Shown piece by piece: positions 46,301 to 58,294 of a DNA stretch of 64,000 bases (its first letter is position 1; each line of letters opens with the position of its first letter). A program made the position numbers and the translations under genes. The notes beneath the pieces are model-generated. The model saw nothing but the letters and a program-made list of their open reading frames with translations. It ran no database searches and was not told the DNA's origin. Location of the stretch: assembly GCA_963691815.1 (NCBI GenBank), contig OY829651.1, positions 13,294,917 to 13,358,916 on the forward strand, given 5' to 3'. The stretch comes from Echiichthys vipera. Lineage: Eukaryota; Chordata; Actinopteri; Perciformes; Trachinidae.

Positions 46301-48406
46301 CAGCTAAAAAGAACATCTGTTGGTTATTTTCAGATGGGATATAAATATAGACATTACAAGTTGTTACATTTGAAATCTTGCGCTCTGTCCCTCCAGGTGT
46401 TGTTGATGGTCGGTCTCCCTGGTTCTGGGAAGAGCCACTGGGCCAGGACTCACATGAAGCAGCACCCCGAGAAACAGTACAAGCTGCTGGGCACAGAGGA
46501 GCTGCTCGCATGTATGATTGTCAGTCAGACCTCCAGTCTTCACTCTCATGTTTTGTATTCACATTCAAAGATGATGTTCAATTACTGACCAACTGATCCA
46601 ATAAATGTTCGACCTGTGTGCGCAGAGTGGTGGACAGAGCGACAGCAGGCTGCAGCAGGCCTCTCAGTGTCTAACTGAGCTGATTAAGATGGCTGCTCAG
46701 ACTCCTGGCAACTATATCCTCGACCAGGTAACTCTTCACTTTACACTCACATTAACATATTCTCATATACTTTTTTTCCAGTTTGGTAGTGTTTGAAAAT
46801 TTTGTTAAAACAACCAAGAGACTGATATTGTAAAGGGTTCATTATGCTCGACATTAGTGAACATTTTAGTCATAAGCATATGGAATTAATTAGATGCTTG
46901 AGCGTTACAGTACTTGGACGTTGTAGTACACCTCCTCAGCTATCTTGTGTCATCTCTGTTCCCAGAGCAACGTCCTCTTCTCTGCACGCCGTTACAAGCT
47001 GCAGCTGTTCACTGGCTTCAGGCGCCAAGTTGTGGTGGTCTTCCCCTCAGCAGACGAGTGGAAAAGACGACTGTTCCAGCACCAGACGAGCAACAGGGAG
47101 CAGATCCCCGAGACCGCCCTGCTCAAACTCCAAGGTCCAACTTGTGCACATTTTATTAGAAGCTTAACATAAGAGATGCGGGCAGCTGTTAAGTGGTGTT
47201 GGAAGGGTATGGAATTACTCTACACACTGGAGCTGCTGATAATGAATAGTCATATCAATAGTGACGCATCACATGCACGTCATTTCCTTCATGCTTCTAT
47301 GACTTAACTTTCCTTGTCGTCTCCAGTGAGCTGTAGTCTTCCAGAGCAGCAGAGCGACCTGCTGGAGGAGCTGCAGTACGTCGAGCTGCCTCAGGAACAA
47401 GCACAGACGCTCCTGCAGGAGTACAAAGATGAGGCTCGCAGACTGCTGCCCCCCATCTCCAAACAGGAGAAGAAGAAACCCCGATTTCAAAACAAAAGAC
47501 CCCACCCTCATGGCCCTCCACCCTCGCATAGGTTCCAGTGGAGTGGAAATAACGGTCAGCATGAGAAATGATGGGCAGCGTGTTGGGAGACTTGATATTT
47601 TTAGATGTTAAATTGATTTCTTTGCGATCTTTGTAGGATGGAACGACACAAGACCTTACACGCAGCCGTGGAGGCAGAAGCCAAGATATGTGAGTGTTAC
47701 GCAGCTGTGAAATCCTACATTACAAACCTCAGTGACTACGTTCACATGGACACTAATTTTCCACTGTTATTCCCAATAGGACAATATTCTGATACTTGAT
47801 ACAAAAGCAGGCCTTATTCCAAATGTAGCAGTTCGGAGTATGCATTTTGGGTTTTTACCACACTTTGCAACAGTTTATAGCTTCTTGCCTGTTCACAGCT
47901 CTGTGCGTTGCTATGGCTGTTGTACACAAACCAACTAGCTGACATTTTCCAGGGCTTTGGTAGAGATGCATGCCCAAAAGAAAAGCTCACACTTCTGATC
48001 AGAAAGAGAAACGCCTACTTTTGAAGATTATGAAAGACTTGGATATCAGTAGGTTTATGGATGCACGCAAACATCACAATGCCGACCTTTTCGAGAAGGT
48101 GGTTGAAGGAATGGTTAGAAAGCGGAATATTTTGGGCATGTAAACGTAGTCAGTGTCACATAATTTGGGGTTATTGTCCCTTCTTCTTGTGGTTCAGCTG
48201 AAACTGAGCTCTAATTTAACACGTAACTGCTTTTAAAATATGCTTAGACACGCAGCCAACAGCCACTTTAACTTGATTTCACAAAGTAAACCAAATCTCA
48301 TTGTCCTTTAATGTTGTTTTTTGTAACGTTTCAGTGGGGTGTGCCTTATCAGGGCCAGGGCTACTACAGAGATGTTGGTTACAGCAGCTATGAAGATTAC
48401 TGTTGA
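43367..48406 (+). CDS. Heterogeneous nuclear ribonucleoprotein U-like protein (hnRNPUL2-like)
   Basis: A nuclear RNA/DNA-associated protein of the SAF-A family. Exons are 43367-43830, 44627-44703, 44819-45061, 45156-45268, 45422-45688, 46397-46519, 46626-46727, 46966-47134, 47327-47554, 47637-47689 and 48335-48406, totalling 1911 nt and 636 residues. Residues 7-41 form a SAP domain (LKVAELRSRLKDLGL). An acidic stretch follows, then a SPRY domain from about 180 to 370 (LRIGWSVA, FAYDGRG, GDIIGCYA, LSFHNNGRFMGAAF). A P-loop kinase-like domain starts at 389 with Walker A GLPGSGKS at 394-401 and continues through NYILDQSNV and VVVVFPSADEW. LLMVGLP and QQASQCL favour UL2 over UL1 or U. Human relatives are longer (about 750 residues or more): the Arg/Gly- and Tyr-rich tail is almost absent here. 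The ATG is in ACCATGG. Exon 5 uses the acceptor at 45421, because the next AG would break the frame. Confidence 0.92.
45883..46015 (+). mobile_element. SINE in hnrnpul intron 5
   Basis: It begins with an A-box-like TAGCTCAACTGGTAG and ends with CTAATAAAGGTTCGAAAAAG, as in tRNA-derived fish SINEs. CGCCCCATGTA is shared with the SINE at 42532-42748. The middle is shortened. Confidence 0.6.
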
Positions 48407-48677
48407 AGAAACCTGGAGAAAGAGGAGCGAACTGCTGCTGCACTCTCTGTGTTCACAAGGACAATTATTCTACGATAAAAGAGCCAACTACATCAGGAAT
48501 TTATATTATACAGAGAACAACAGACTACAGTATGTTGCACTGCTTTGACCATTAACTAATTATCAGTGTGCAGTGCATTTAATAATTGTACCAGAGACAA
48601 CCAGGTCACTTTTAGGACTTTTCTAAATTTTTTATTGTACAGTGTACAAATTATGAAACAGTACTGTATTTTTGCAG

Positions 48678-48860
48678 TTTTAACACTAGCATTGATCAGA
48701 GAGTACTTCAAGTAAAAAATATAATTAATCCCTGAACTTTAACGATTTCTCTTTGTGAATGTGGCTACATGTGACTAACTGGATCCATTTTCTGATGCTC
48801 TGGCCTCAATGCTGTCAGGCTTAACGGCATGATAAGGCAGCACAGCACGACACATTTAGT
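48678..48860 (-). pseudogene. Duplicated relic of the nudt22 last exon
   Basis: This stretch matches 49398-49595 in the same orientation: AATCCCTGAACTTTAA, GGATCCATTTTCTGATGC and AAGGCAGCACAGCAC/AAAGCAGCACGGCTC are shared. Read on the minus strand it still gives VKPD and ASENGS, as at the end of NUDT22, followed by a stop. The upstream half of the exon (LWSELCPSAKG) and its splice acceptor are missing, so it is a decayed partial copy about 730 bases downstream of the real exon. Confidence 0.75.
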
Positions 48861-49039
48861 TATTATTTAGTGTCCACTGTTATAAGTTACGGTACTATAG
48901 TGGGCAGGAGAGACAAATGGATAAAATCATGTTTCAACACCAGGCGTAGTACGATTTTTAACACAACCAGGGCACCACATTGAACCGAAATTTTCATGCA
49001 AACTGCTGCTTTTCTCAAATCTCTCTCCTACAATACACA

Positions 49040-49235
49040 CGCACACGTCATTTAACTGACGTTGCTTTAAAATGAAGGCTACAGAGACCCGACTGTCTCA
49101 TTTTGTTAAGCGCCTGTTGCCCTGAATCCTCTCTCCTCGTGTCTTCTCTTCACCTCCTCTATAAGTAGCAAGGAGAGGAGGCAAGGAAAGGAATCGAGGA
49201 TGTACAAACTACAGTTTACTTTGATGCTGTTTTTT
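49040..49235. repeat. Dispersed repeat, two copies
   Basis: CACACGTCATTTAACTGACG, AACGTTGCTTT-type words (here GACGTTGCTTTAAAAT) and AAAGGAATCGAGGATGTACA recur at about 61865-62010 as CACACGTCACATATTTAATT, AACGTTGCTTTGAAAT and AAAGGAATCAAGGATCTACA. The family is not one I can name. Confidence 0.6.
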
Positions 49236-49486
49236 TAACACAATGTGAACAAGGACTCAGCTGAATTTATAGGCACGGTGAGACGTTTACGGACATCAAA
49301 AGGTTGGTTTAAACAAGTTAAAATATTGTGTGTTAATGAGCCATTTCTGGCTGTTCCTGGACCAATAGTTGGTGGAGCACACAAACCAAATATTAGGCTT
49401 AACACCAGTATTGGTCATAAGTGCTTAAAGTCGAAGAGTAATCAATCCCTGAACTTTAATGGAAAGGTTTTTGAATGTACATTTGA

Positions 49487-52400
49487 TCATCTGGATCCAT
49501 TTTCTGATGCGATCAGCTGAGCGTCATGTCTGCTCTGGCCCCGCTCGCCGTCTGGCTTCACTGTCTGATAAAGCAGCACGGCTCCTTTAGCTGAAGGACA
49601 CAGCTCCGACCACAGAGGGCTGCTTCTGTCCAGCTGCAGAACCTCCTACAACATTTCGGGGACAACGAAAAGCAGTTGTGCGAATTTACACCTTGTTTTT
49701 ACACCGTACTTTCCTTCTAACGCAACCGCCAAAACAAGAACACTCACTCTTGAGCTGCTGTTCAGACAATTACACATCTGTAACTAGAGATTACTCACCG
49801 TTCTGCTGAGGAAGATTATATCTATGGACTCATGGGCCTCTGCTCCTCCTTTCCAGTACAATTTTCTGACTTCATCAGATGTCAACGAGCAACTGAGGTC
49901 ACACCAATGACACAGACTTTGTATATCTTTGTAAAGCCAACTTCCATCATATCAAATTGAAACTGAAGAAATGAGTACCTGACAAAGAACTCAGCACTTG
50001 GTCTGTCGGCGCTGGTGCGATTCAAAGCGACCCCCATCAGGACCGGCTCTCCAAGGGAGCTCAGAGGAATATTCACCTGCGGACGGACGGACGGAAGACG
50101 GGATGAAGGAAGTACGAGATGAAATATCAACATACTTTTAGTTTCCAAGGAATTTCTAAACTCAATATCGGAGATTTTCTCTTAATGTTCAAATGGTTAC
50201 TGATTTTTATTTTATATTTTGAATTATTATTTTTAAATGGTTCAACCATCAATAAAAATATCAACAATTAAGTCAGTTTTCACCAGGAAAGACTCAAAAC
50301 GCTTCCTGATTAATTTGAAAGATTTTATAAATCACTTTATATTCCACACAGCTCATCTTTGAAAATCTTTTTCAAATCAGTCGTTATTCTTTGTTGTTTC
50401 ATTGATCTTTTCATGAGTCTTTTGAGCTGGTCTTTGTCTTCGTTCATCACTGAAAGACAGAAGTTTTCTGACCTTTGACCTGCTCACACTGCTGACGTAA
50501 CAGTTCATCCATCATCAAAAACAATTCAGATAATAAACAAATCGTCTAATCCACCAAAAAATCTAAATATTTGCTGTTTCCAGCTTCACAAATGTAAGGA
50601 TTTGACACTTGTCTTTGTCTTACGTGATAATAAACTGAATATTTTAGGTTGTTTCCTTTCCCATTTGCACTTCACTGCTGCTATTCCATCATATTCATTT
50701 ATTAATTAAATGCTTTATTTGGTGTCGGTGACTCTTGCCGTCCCCCATGCGTTTTCACTATTTTCTGACTAAATTATTAAAGATCAAATCAGCAATATAA
50801 CATGATTACAAAAAGTATAATTTATATCAGCAATAGTTTAGAATGGGATTGAAAAACAGAGACTAATTTATTCACTGACAAACCATCAGGAAATAAAAGA
50901 ATATAAAGCTCTGCACTTATTTTGTATGCCGATATTAAATTGCCGCCTTTTGTTTTTATCCAATAAATCATGAACAGACGGTGAGTCCGCAACATGCAAC
51001 GTTTCGGGCCCCAGCCCTTCATCAGAGATCCTTTTAAATCATATCAATGTAATAACTGCAACTAATAATCATCTTGATGAAATAAGAAGTTTACAGTGGA
51101 CTTTTTTCCCACCTCGTCTCTGATTTCGGCGCACACAGACGAGAACAGCTCTGAGACGACGGGCCTCTGCTGCATCATGTCCACTCTGATCTGCTCCTCG
51201 CTCACTGCCTGGCCCAGACGCTCGCACACCGCCTGAGGAGGTGCATGATGGGACATTTAGCACATCAAGCATATTAGATCAAACACTGGAAAAATCTGCA
51301 GAAGTTTGTAAAATTAGACAAGCTTATCCCTTTTTATCAATTTAAATTCCTTCTGAAGGACGCATATGCTTTCTTTGAATTATTCTGTTATAATTGTGTT
51401 TAACTGGCTCATGCATATTGTAACTTTCGTGCTCTTGTTTTGTTTTATATGTACTGTGAAATTCTGAATGGCCCTCCCTGTTTAAATAAAGGTCTCAATC
51501 CACCTTTGGCTCTGGGTGACCTCCAGGGATGTCCAGGAGCCCCCCTGCCTCTGCCACCCTCTGGCTCCTCCTGATCAACACCACTTGACCGTCATCTGTG
51601 CACAAGACGCCACCCACGCCCAGAGGCTGAGCCAGCAGCGCCAGAGGATCGCCGTACTCCGCCTCTCCGCGACGACGCAGCTCTGTCACTCTGCACGACC
51701 AGTTTGTTCCCAGGTAATCTTTGTAGCAGGTGAGGCCAAGTCTCAGAGTGAGGCGGGGCCCGGGCTCTTGATCATCTGTGCTCGTAGATTCACTGTAAGT
51801 GGTTGACGCTTGTGACGACGCCCCGACACTATCGCAGCTCTCTCTCTGATTCACAGGACTGTTTCTTTTGTCCAAACTGCTCTGATCAGCGTGCAGGGAA
51901 TCAGTAATACGCAAATTCTCCTCCATCCTGTGTCGTCTTTGTTGTAATTCCCCTTCCTGTTGGGGTGGGTCAGCCAAGCAGAAAGAGTGAAGTCTGAATT
52001 TGGACCCGTTGAAAAGCCAAGGCTCCGTGGACACCCGCCCTGTCCACACCTCGTCTATTTGACGCTCTAGAGCTGGATCCGTCTGCCTGTTGAATCTGGG
52101 GAGAGGAAGCAAAACAAACTCTTCAGGTTACCACAGTAACATTCTGCCCATTATGCAACTACTATATTAAAATGGGACATTATCATACTCTATTTTGGGT
52201 TTCTACTAGAACACATTTGTATGATTTAATGTTAAAAAAAAACACATAATTTGTGTCTTACTTTGTCTGAATATACCTGGATTCCTCATATAACACTCCA
52301 TTTTACATTTGCACATTATTACAGTACTTTTGATCTGAATATATTTATATTGTAAATTTGATATTTTCTTTTATATATATATATATATAAACTGTTTTAT

Positions 52401-53232
52401 ATATATGTTTTATACTTACCTACCTACCTAATTTCCCCTCTGGGATAAATTAAGTTATCTATCATATTTCTGTTTTTACAGATATGTTTTTTGTATAATA
52501 TTAATGTTTGTATAACTGGAGTTTGCAACGAAAATAATTTCCCCCTCGGATTATTATTATAAAAGTATTTATGATTCTGATTTAGCTCCTGTCTCTTTAA
52601 GACCCCCTCCTGAAAGAGCCCAGTGTGCTCTGACAACATTTCTGGGTCTTATGCATCTGTGCCCTCTGAGTCTCTGCGTCGTCATTGCAGCCGGGGGATG
52701 ACTGTAACAGCACTTTATACCTATACTGTAGTTGTGACATCACAACCGTACAGAAGTCCTGTTGGCTCGTTTAAAGACACAGTTGCTGAATACTGGTTGT
52801 GTGAGTTTCTCTGTGCTCTGAGTGTTTTGATACTTTCACAGTATTTATAAAGCACCTGAACCTGTTTTATAATAATAGAGACATGGAAATCTTACTTCTT
52901 ACAATATGGGACCTTTCAAGGAGAGGGTTGGTGTTATTCCAGATCTTTCTTATTGTCAACAAATCCCATAAAAACACATTACTTCCATGTCTTTGACCCC
53001 CTGGAGCTGAAAACTTGATTCTTTAAAAAATTAATCCAATGTCCTGACGTTTGAGCCATTCCGTTGTTAAGTAAAACTACTTTACAAATATACAACTGTG
53101 TGGTTTTCCAAACATTTCAAAATGCCTGATGTTATTTAGTTCCTACCTGTCAGAGAGCTCCACTTGTACTTGAGACTCGTTCAGGCCCCTCCAGGCTGCA
53201 CAGTGCAGCAGCACAGACACCTCCGGGTCCAT
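49487..53232 (-). CDS. nudt22: Nudix hydrolase 22 (UDP-glucose diphosphatase)
   Basis: NUDT22 hydrolyses UDP-glucose and UDP-galactose to UMP and sugar 1-phosphate. Coding exons are 53147-53232, 51504-52095, 51113-51232, 49979-50076, 49799-49892 and 49487-49645, totalling 1149 nt and 382 residues (human 303). Family marks in order: MDPEVSVLL start, PWLFNGSKFRLHS, LRLGLTCYKDYLGTNW, LGVGGVL, LLDIPGGHPEPK, VVSELFSSVCAEIRDEV (the Nudix helix), GVALNRTSADRPSAEFFV, CSLTSDEVRKLYW and LWSELCPSAKGA. The extra length is mainly a polar Ser/Thr/Gln-rich insert of about 60 residues at 71-142 in exon 2, between two conserved strands. A leader exon probably ends at 54172 (donor GTAAGAG) and joins 53310. It converges with hnrnpul and diverges from dnajc4, the latter as in mammals. 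Confidence 0.95.
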
Positions 53233-54989
53233 CACCTCTCAGTGTGGATTATCACTGAAGGCTTCACTCACGCCGCTGCAGCTCTGTCAGCGTTTTAACG
53301 GTTAATGTTTCTGTTGAGGGAACAAAAAGCACAGCAAGGAAACAGACGATGTAAACGTATTGTAAAGATTAAATCTGCAGTTAATAGCAGTATCAGGAAG
53401 TAGACGTGTCTCCCTGCACTCCTCGGTGCACAAACAGACACACCAAGAACAAACACACACATTCACACGTTGACACATTCTGAGATGAGAGCTGGGCAGC
53501 ACACGTCCCTTTGTTGATTCATTTATAAGAAATCTGTTTGTTTATTTCTGCACAGCATGATCTGCACCTCTGCAGAGTCCAGGAGGTAGGCTTGTACCTT
53601 TCCAGCTGTGACCCTAAAATATCCAAGCCAAGTAAATCCCCACGCACTGAGCTACTGCTGCTCTAATTAAGTGAATTAGTTAAATAATACAGTGAACACT
53701 TTTCTCACAAGGGGCAGAAAACTGGTTCTGCTGCTCCTCTCTTTATAATAAGTTGTAACTGCAGCGGCCTGTTCGTGGTGTTAACACATACAGCAGCAGT
53801 TTATTTGACCCTTTTCCTTCATTTAAGCTGTTTTTTTTTGGTTGTTGTTTTTTTACTAAATGTAAACTGGAAGTGTTCACCCCTTAAAAAAAAACAGGCA
53901 AATAGACGAAACATCACATTTTTATTTGTTTGTGAGCAAGTGTCCAGCTCCCCACGGATCACACAGATGTGACTGTGCTTTTTCTATTTGTTAGATTTAC
54001 ATCAGTTAGTCTCAATGTTGTAAACTGTTCAGACTGATAACTGACAATTTCAGACACAAGGACAAAGACCAACCACAAGTTCTCATGTAACACGATACTG
54101 CCTCCTGTATTTTATAAAGCATGATGCTACTAAAGTAGCCTGGGAACCCATAATAGTCTCCTTTCTCTTACCTTCCAAGGAGGAAGCGTGTGCACATGAA
54201 CAGAAGTGTAGTTTCTTCCTCTTTTTTTAGACAGAGGCAACATGTGTTCATTATCACCATCCAGTGACCAAGAGTCCGAACTGCAGCTCTCTGGAGATAT
54301 TTGATTATTATATATTCACATCATCAGAGAGGTTTTACTGACAGCTGTGTGAAATCCAAATTATTGCACGTATTCTTAACAACGGGACATGTTATATTAT
54401 ATCCAGGTTATACTGGTGGAATAAAACAACATGTATTTCACCTCTGGATGTGAGCACGGCAACAACAGGGTTAATTTCCTGGTGACACGTGCAGCAGGGG
54501 GCGTGTTTGTGTCGTGCCTGGAATCAACAACTTCCGATCATAACCAAAATAAAACTCCCGGACAATGAGACTACAAAGTAAATATTGTGTGTAAGAAATG
54601 TCTTTTTGCAAATTAAAATGTAGAAGTTCTGCCTCTACCGTTGGTCGCTCACCTTTATCCCTTTTTATTTTTTTTTAACTATTAACTTGTTCGTTCTTCT
54701 GTTTTAATTATTTTACTTTTACTTTTTTATTAATGTATTTATTCGTTTTTTGTCGAGAAATCAAACAAGTCACTATTTCATGCAACAAAGCAAACTTTTC
54801 TCCCTGTTCTCCCTCCCATCGCCTCCTCCCCTCACAAAAGAAGAATAAGAAAACTGTGTTAAAGCAATAAAAACAAAATAAAATAAAAACTGAACAAAAA
54901 GTAAATTAATTAATTAAAAATAATGTTGATAACAATAGAACCCTGGATATGGTATATACCTTATCAAAGATGCTGACATAAACATTCTT

Positions 54990-55095
54990 AATGTGTCCTA
55001 GTGTATTTCCTGTTGCAGTTCATGTGAATGACGGAAGTTAAGAAGGACCAAGGCTGTTGCCTAGCAATGTACTGTAATTCTGCTGAGAAGGTCTA
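54990..55095 (-). mobile_element. MITE fragment, TTGCTAGGCAACAGCC family, inverted
   Basis: AGTTAAGAAGGACCAAGGCT followed by GTTGCCTAGCAATG is the complement of the terminus at 15080-15124 and 2884-3030. The other end is not recognisable. Confidence 0.55.
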
Positions 55096-55561
55096 TACAG
55101 TACATATATGCCCACATGGACACAGATACACATACATGTACACATATAAATGCACATTGCATATTGATTAAACAAACAAGTATTGAAAATATATATAACA
55201 CTGATGCATTTTGAGGGCGTTTCTCATATATATGCCCACATGGACTTTCTCCTCTCTCAGAGCTTCCTCCTGCTGTAGCACGTTACCAACATTGGTGTCA
55301 TGTTTTTAAAAAGATAAAAAAAAGGTCTCCAAATGTCATCAAAAACATGTTGCTTCCATCTAATAATGTGTGTTATTTTTTCTGTTCTCATGTTTGATGC
55401 GATCTCTTGAATCCACCTTCAAGTTCTTGATCCATCAACTTTTTTCCAGTTAAAGGAAATGATACTTTTATATTGCAGTATACACACGTCTACAAATGTA
55501 GATTATTTACTTTTTAATTGTGGGATAGTTGGATATATACCCAGAAGAAAAAGGTTGGGGT

Positions 55562-55599
55562 CCAGTTGTAACTTATAATATAATATAAGTTACAACTGG
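55562..55599. repeat. Perfect 16-bp inverted repeat
   Basis: CCAGTTGTAACTTATA at 55562-55577 is exactly complementary to TATAAGTTACAACTGG at 55584-55599, with a 6-base loop. No gene or element boundary explains it. Confidence 0.9.
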
Positions 55600-57029
55600 T
55601 AAATCAAATTAATAATATCTTGCCAGAAGGGTTTCACTTCCACACATTCCCCATATGCAGTGGTACAACGTTCTATAGACCGATACATCGGCCAGATGAT
55701 ATAATCTGTGTTTTTTAGGTGTATTGGTATCGGCCAATGCAGGCTGCTGCCTTCGTTTTTTCTCAGCATTATTTACGGACAGGCGTCCACGGGCAGCTCT
55801 GTGTTGCTGTAGACACCTTTTTTAAGTTCAATAAATGTTCCTTTTTTAAAAAAAAAATGGAGACTTGTAACATTTGTTATCATCATTGTGTAATTTTTAT
55901 GATGTAAATTGAGGAAGCAAAAGTCGTATCAGCCTCAAGAAAACCGGCAGTCCGTATCGGTCAATGGCTTGGGCTGATGTAAAAAGAAATCAGTCGATCC
56001 CTCTCAATTCATTGCACTTAATACAGTTATCAGGGATATTATCATTTAACTATTATTTTACTTTTTAATGCTATAAGCGCTGTTCTTCATGGTTTTCTAA
56101 CTTATATGCTTTTAATGTAAAGCACTTTGAGCTGCATTTTTTTGTATGAAGGGTGCTCTATAAATAAAGTTTATTATTATTATTATTATAGTTGTGAGGA
56201 AGGGAAAAATTGGGCGCTTTATTTTGAAGGGTACATCTCCCTTGTTCCGGTTTAACTGCCGCTAACATCAGGACAATAACTGTTATGAAACTGAGTCCTG
56301 CAGGTATGTCGCTTTTCTTTGTTAAGTTCTGACTTTAAACTTGCTCCAGTTTTGTCTTATTATTCAACATTTGTTCTCCTGATTGTTTCACAGCACGTGC
56401 TTGATAAATTAGAGCAGTTATTAGTCATTAGCACAGAAAAGCTGCCAGGTCCTCAAAGCTAACCCCGGCTAACGTTAGCATCTGCAGCTCAGAACAAAGT
56501 GTCTCCACTGGGAACTCCCTGACCCCAGTTTGCTTTTTACTAAACACTTTATTTCATACAATGACTCACAAGCAGCAATGTGTCGCTAATGAAAGTGAGT
56601 TGTCATTTTTAATTCAAAGTGTGTAACGGTTTACACAGTTGCACCAATTTAAGATGACAGTGTTTTGAGTCAACGAAGCTGCACGGTGGCAAAGTAAATG
56701 ACACGTTTTAAGTTTCTGCAGAATAATAATAATAATAATAATAATAATATTAATAATAGGAGAGCTGCTGGGGATGTTTGATGAAAGTCCTTACACTCAC
56801 CTCGTCCTCTGTTGTTGTTGTCCTCGTGTCAGCAGATGAGACAAAAAGTGCTGACAGCAGCATTTTCAACAGAAACTGAGAGATTAAGTCAGGAAACTAT
56901 CTAAAACCTACGTCAACCACTTTTCTTTTTTTACAGCAGCAGTTTATCATTTTATTTTAAACTTTTTAATCTGTTGACATGCACAACACAATTATTATAC
57001 AGGATCAGGGTCTTTCTCTGACATATAAT

Positions 57030-57345
57030 AATGATAACAAACTTTATTTATATAGCACCTTTCAAAAAACAGTTACAAAGTGTTTTAGAAACATTAAAAA
57101 ACAAAATTAAAAGTAGACATAAGACAGAATAACACACAGAATAAATGTCATATGAAATCAATAAATCACAGAAAGGCCATTTTAAAAAACTAGGTTTTTA
57201 AAAGACGAGACAGAGTTTGCAACCATGATCTCCTCGAGCAGGTCATTCCCAAGTCTTGGTGCCCTTACTGCAAATGCTCGACCACCTTTCAATATGAACC
57301 TGGACCTTTGAACAACCAACAATGATGCATCCGAGGATACAAGGG
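57030..57345. repeat. LINE/SINE-like 3-prime tail
   Basis: ACTTTATTTATATAGCACCT, CAGGTCATTCCCAAGTCTTG and GTGCCCTTACTGCAAATGCT are marks of a frequent teleost retroelement tail (read on the opposite strand it encodes nothing intact). Assignment is from memory. Confidence 0.5.
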
Positions 57346-57372
57346 TGCGGAAAGGGACACAGGGCAATAGAT

Positions 57373-57850
57373 CACTGGTTATCAAACTGTGGTACTCAAG
57401 CTCTCTGTGGTGGTACGCGAAGGAATCTCCAAAATAATAAAGAAGGAAACATTAATTGCTCAATGAATATAATGCTAAGAAAATACTTGAACTTTGAAGA
57501 TCTGTGAAATGTAATTTAAATTAAGTTTAGCATGTCCTGTAATGTTTTATCAGCCTGTTACATGGTCATGGTAATGATTTACGAGCTTAACTGTGATGGT
57601 AGGATAATAAGCAGAGGTAAAATGATTGGTCACCGACGTGTCAGTTCTGATGCTACCCTTCCTACAGCGTGGCTGTGGATGAAGACCGCCAACAATAAAT
57701 ACTCTTCTGATTAGGAATAAACCTTCCTGTCCGTAGCTGACTAGTGTACGCCTTTGCTGCTGTATTTTAACATTGGTCACAGTGGTGGTACTTGAGAGAG
57801 CCTGATATTTTCTGAGGTGGTGCGTCATGTACAAAGTTTGAGAACCACTG
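57373..57850. mobile_element. 478-bp hAT MITE with degenerate 8-bp target duplication
   Basis: The left end CACTGGTTATCAAACTGTGG and the right end, complement of GTTTGAGAACCACTG, are the usual hAT terminal repeats (CAGTGGTTCTCAAACT type). The 8 bases before and after, CAATAGAT and CTTTAGAT, agree at 6 positions, as expected of an old hAT duplication. GTGGTGGTACGCG-type words inside are also typical. No transposase frame. Confidence 0.8.
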
Positions 57851-58294
57851 CTTTAGATGATATCTTATGTGCACACTAAATAGTGCATTTTTACTATAAT
57901 TTAATATATTGCTTGTATGGTAGTCTTAAGGGAAAGGCCAGATACATTTTGTTTAATTAATAATTTAAATCTGGTTGTCCATGGTTAGTGATATGCCCGC
58001 AGCCATTTCTGTGTCGTGGTTATGTTTCTAGCAACCACAGTGGTTTTTAACAGATTTCTTTTGAAGTGAAGTCAAACGCCTTCAGATGGAGGCTTGATTT
58101 ATGAGACTTGAATACTCAAAGTGCAGCATAGACATTTAAAATGCTGTGAGGCGCGGGTCTGCCCATTTAGTAGTTATTATATCGGTTTAAAATATCTCTC
58201 TGCTTCTCCTGTAATGTAGTTTTTATTATTGATGTTGTCGACATCTGCCCTCTTTGGACAGGTCCTCTGTGTGGAACCTCAGACATTTTCCATC

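Larger units (their letters stand above)
53311..58261. other. nudt22-dnajc4 intergenic interval with leader exons
   Basis: No protein-coding gene is seen. It contains the probable nudt22 leader (upstream of 54172, minus), a decayed MITE copy (54990-55095), a short hairpin (55562-55599), the probable dnajc4 leader exon (ending 56303, donor GTATGT), an AAT tract (56722-56757), a LINE-like tail (about 57030-57345) and a hAT MITE (57373-57850). In mammals the two genes are close head-to-head neighbours; here their leaders are about 2 kb apart. Confidence 0.5.

Noticed and set aside
53302..53502. Cysteine-rich minus-strand frame upstream of nudt22
   Set aside because: It overlaps the leader intron and its frame does not join the nudt22 start in phase.
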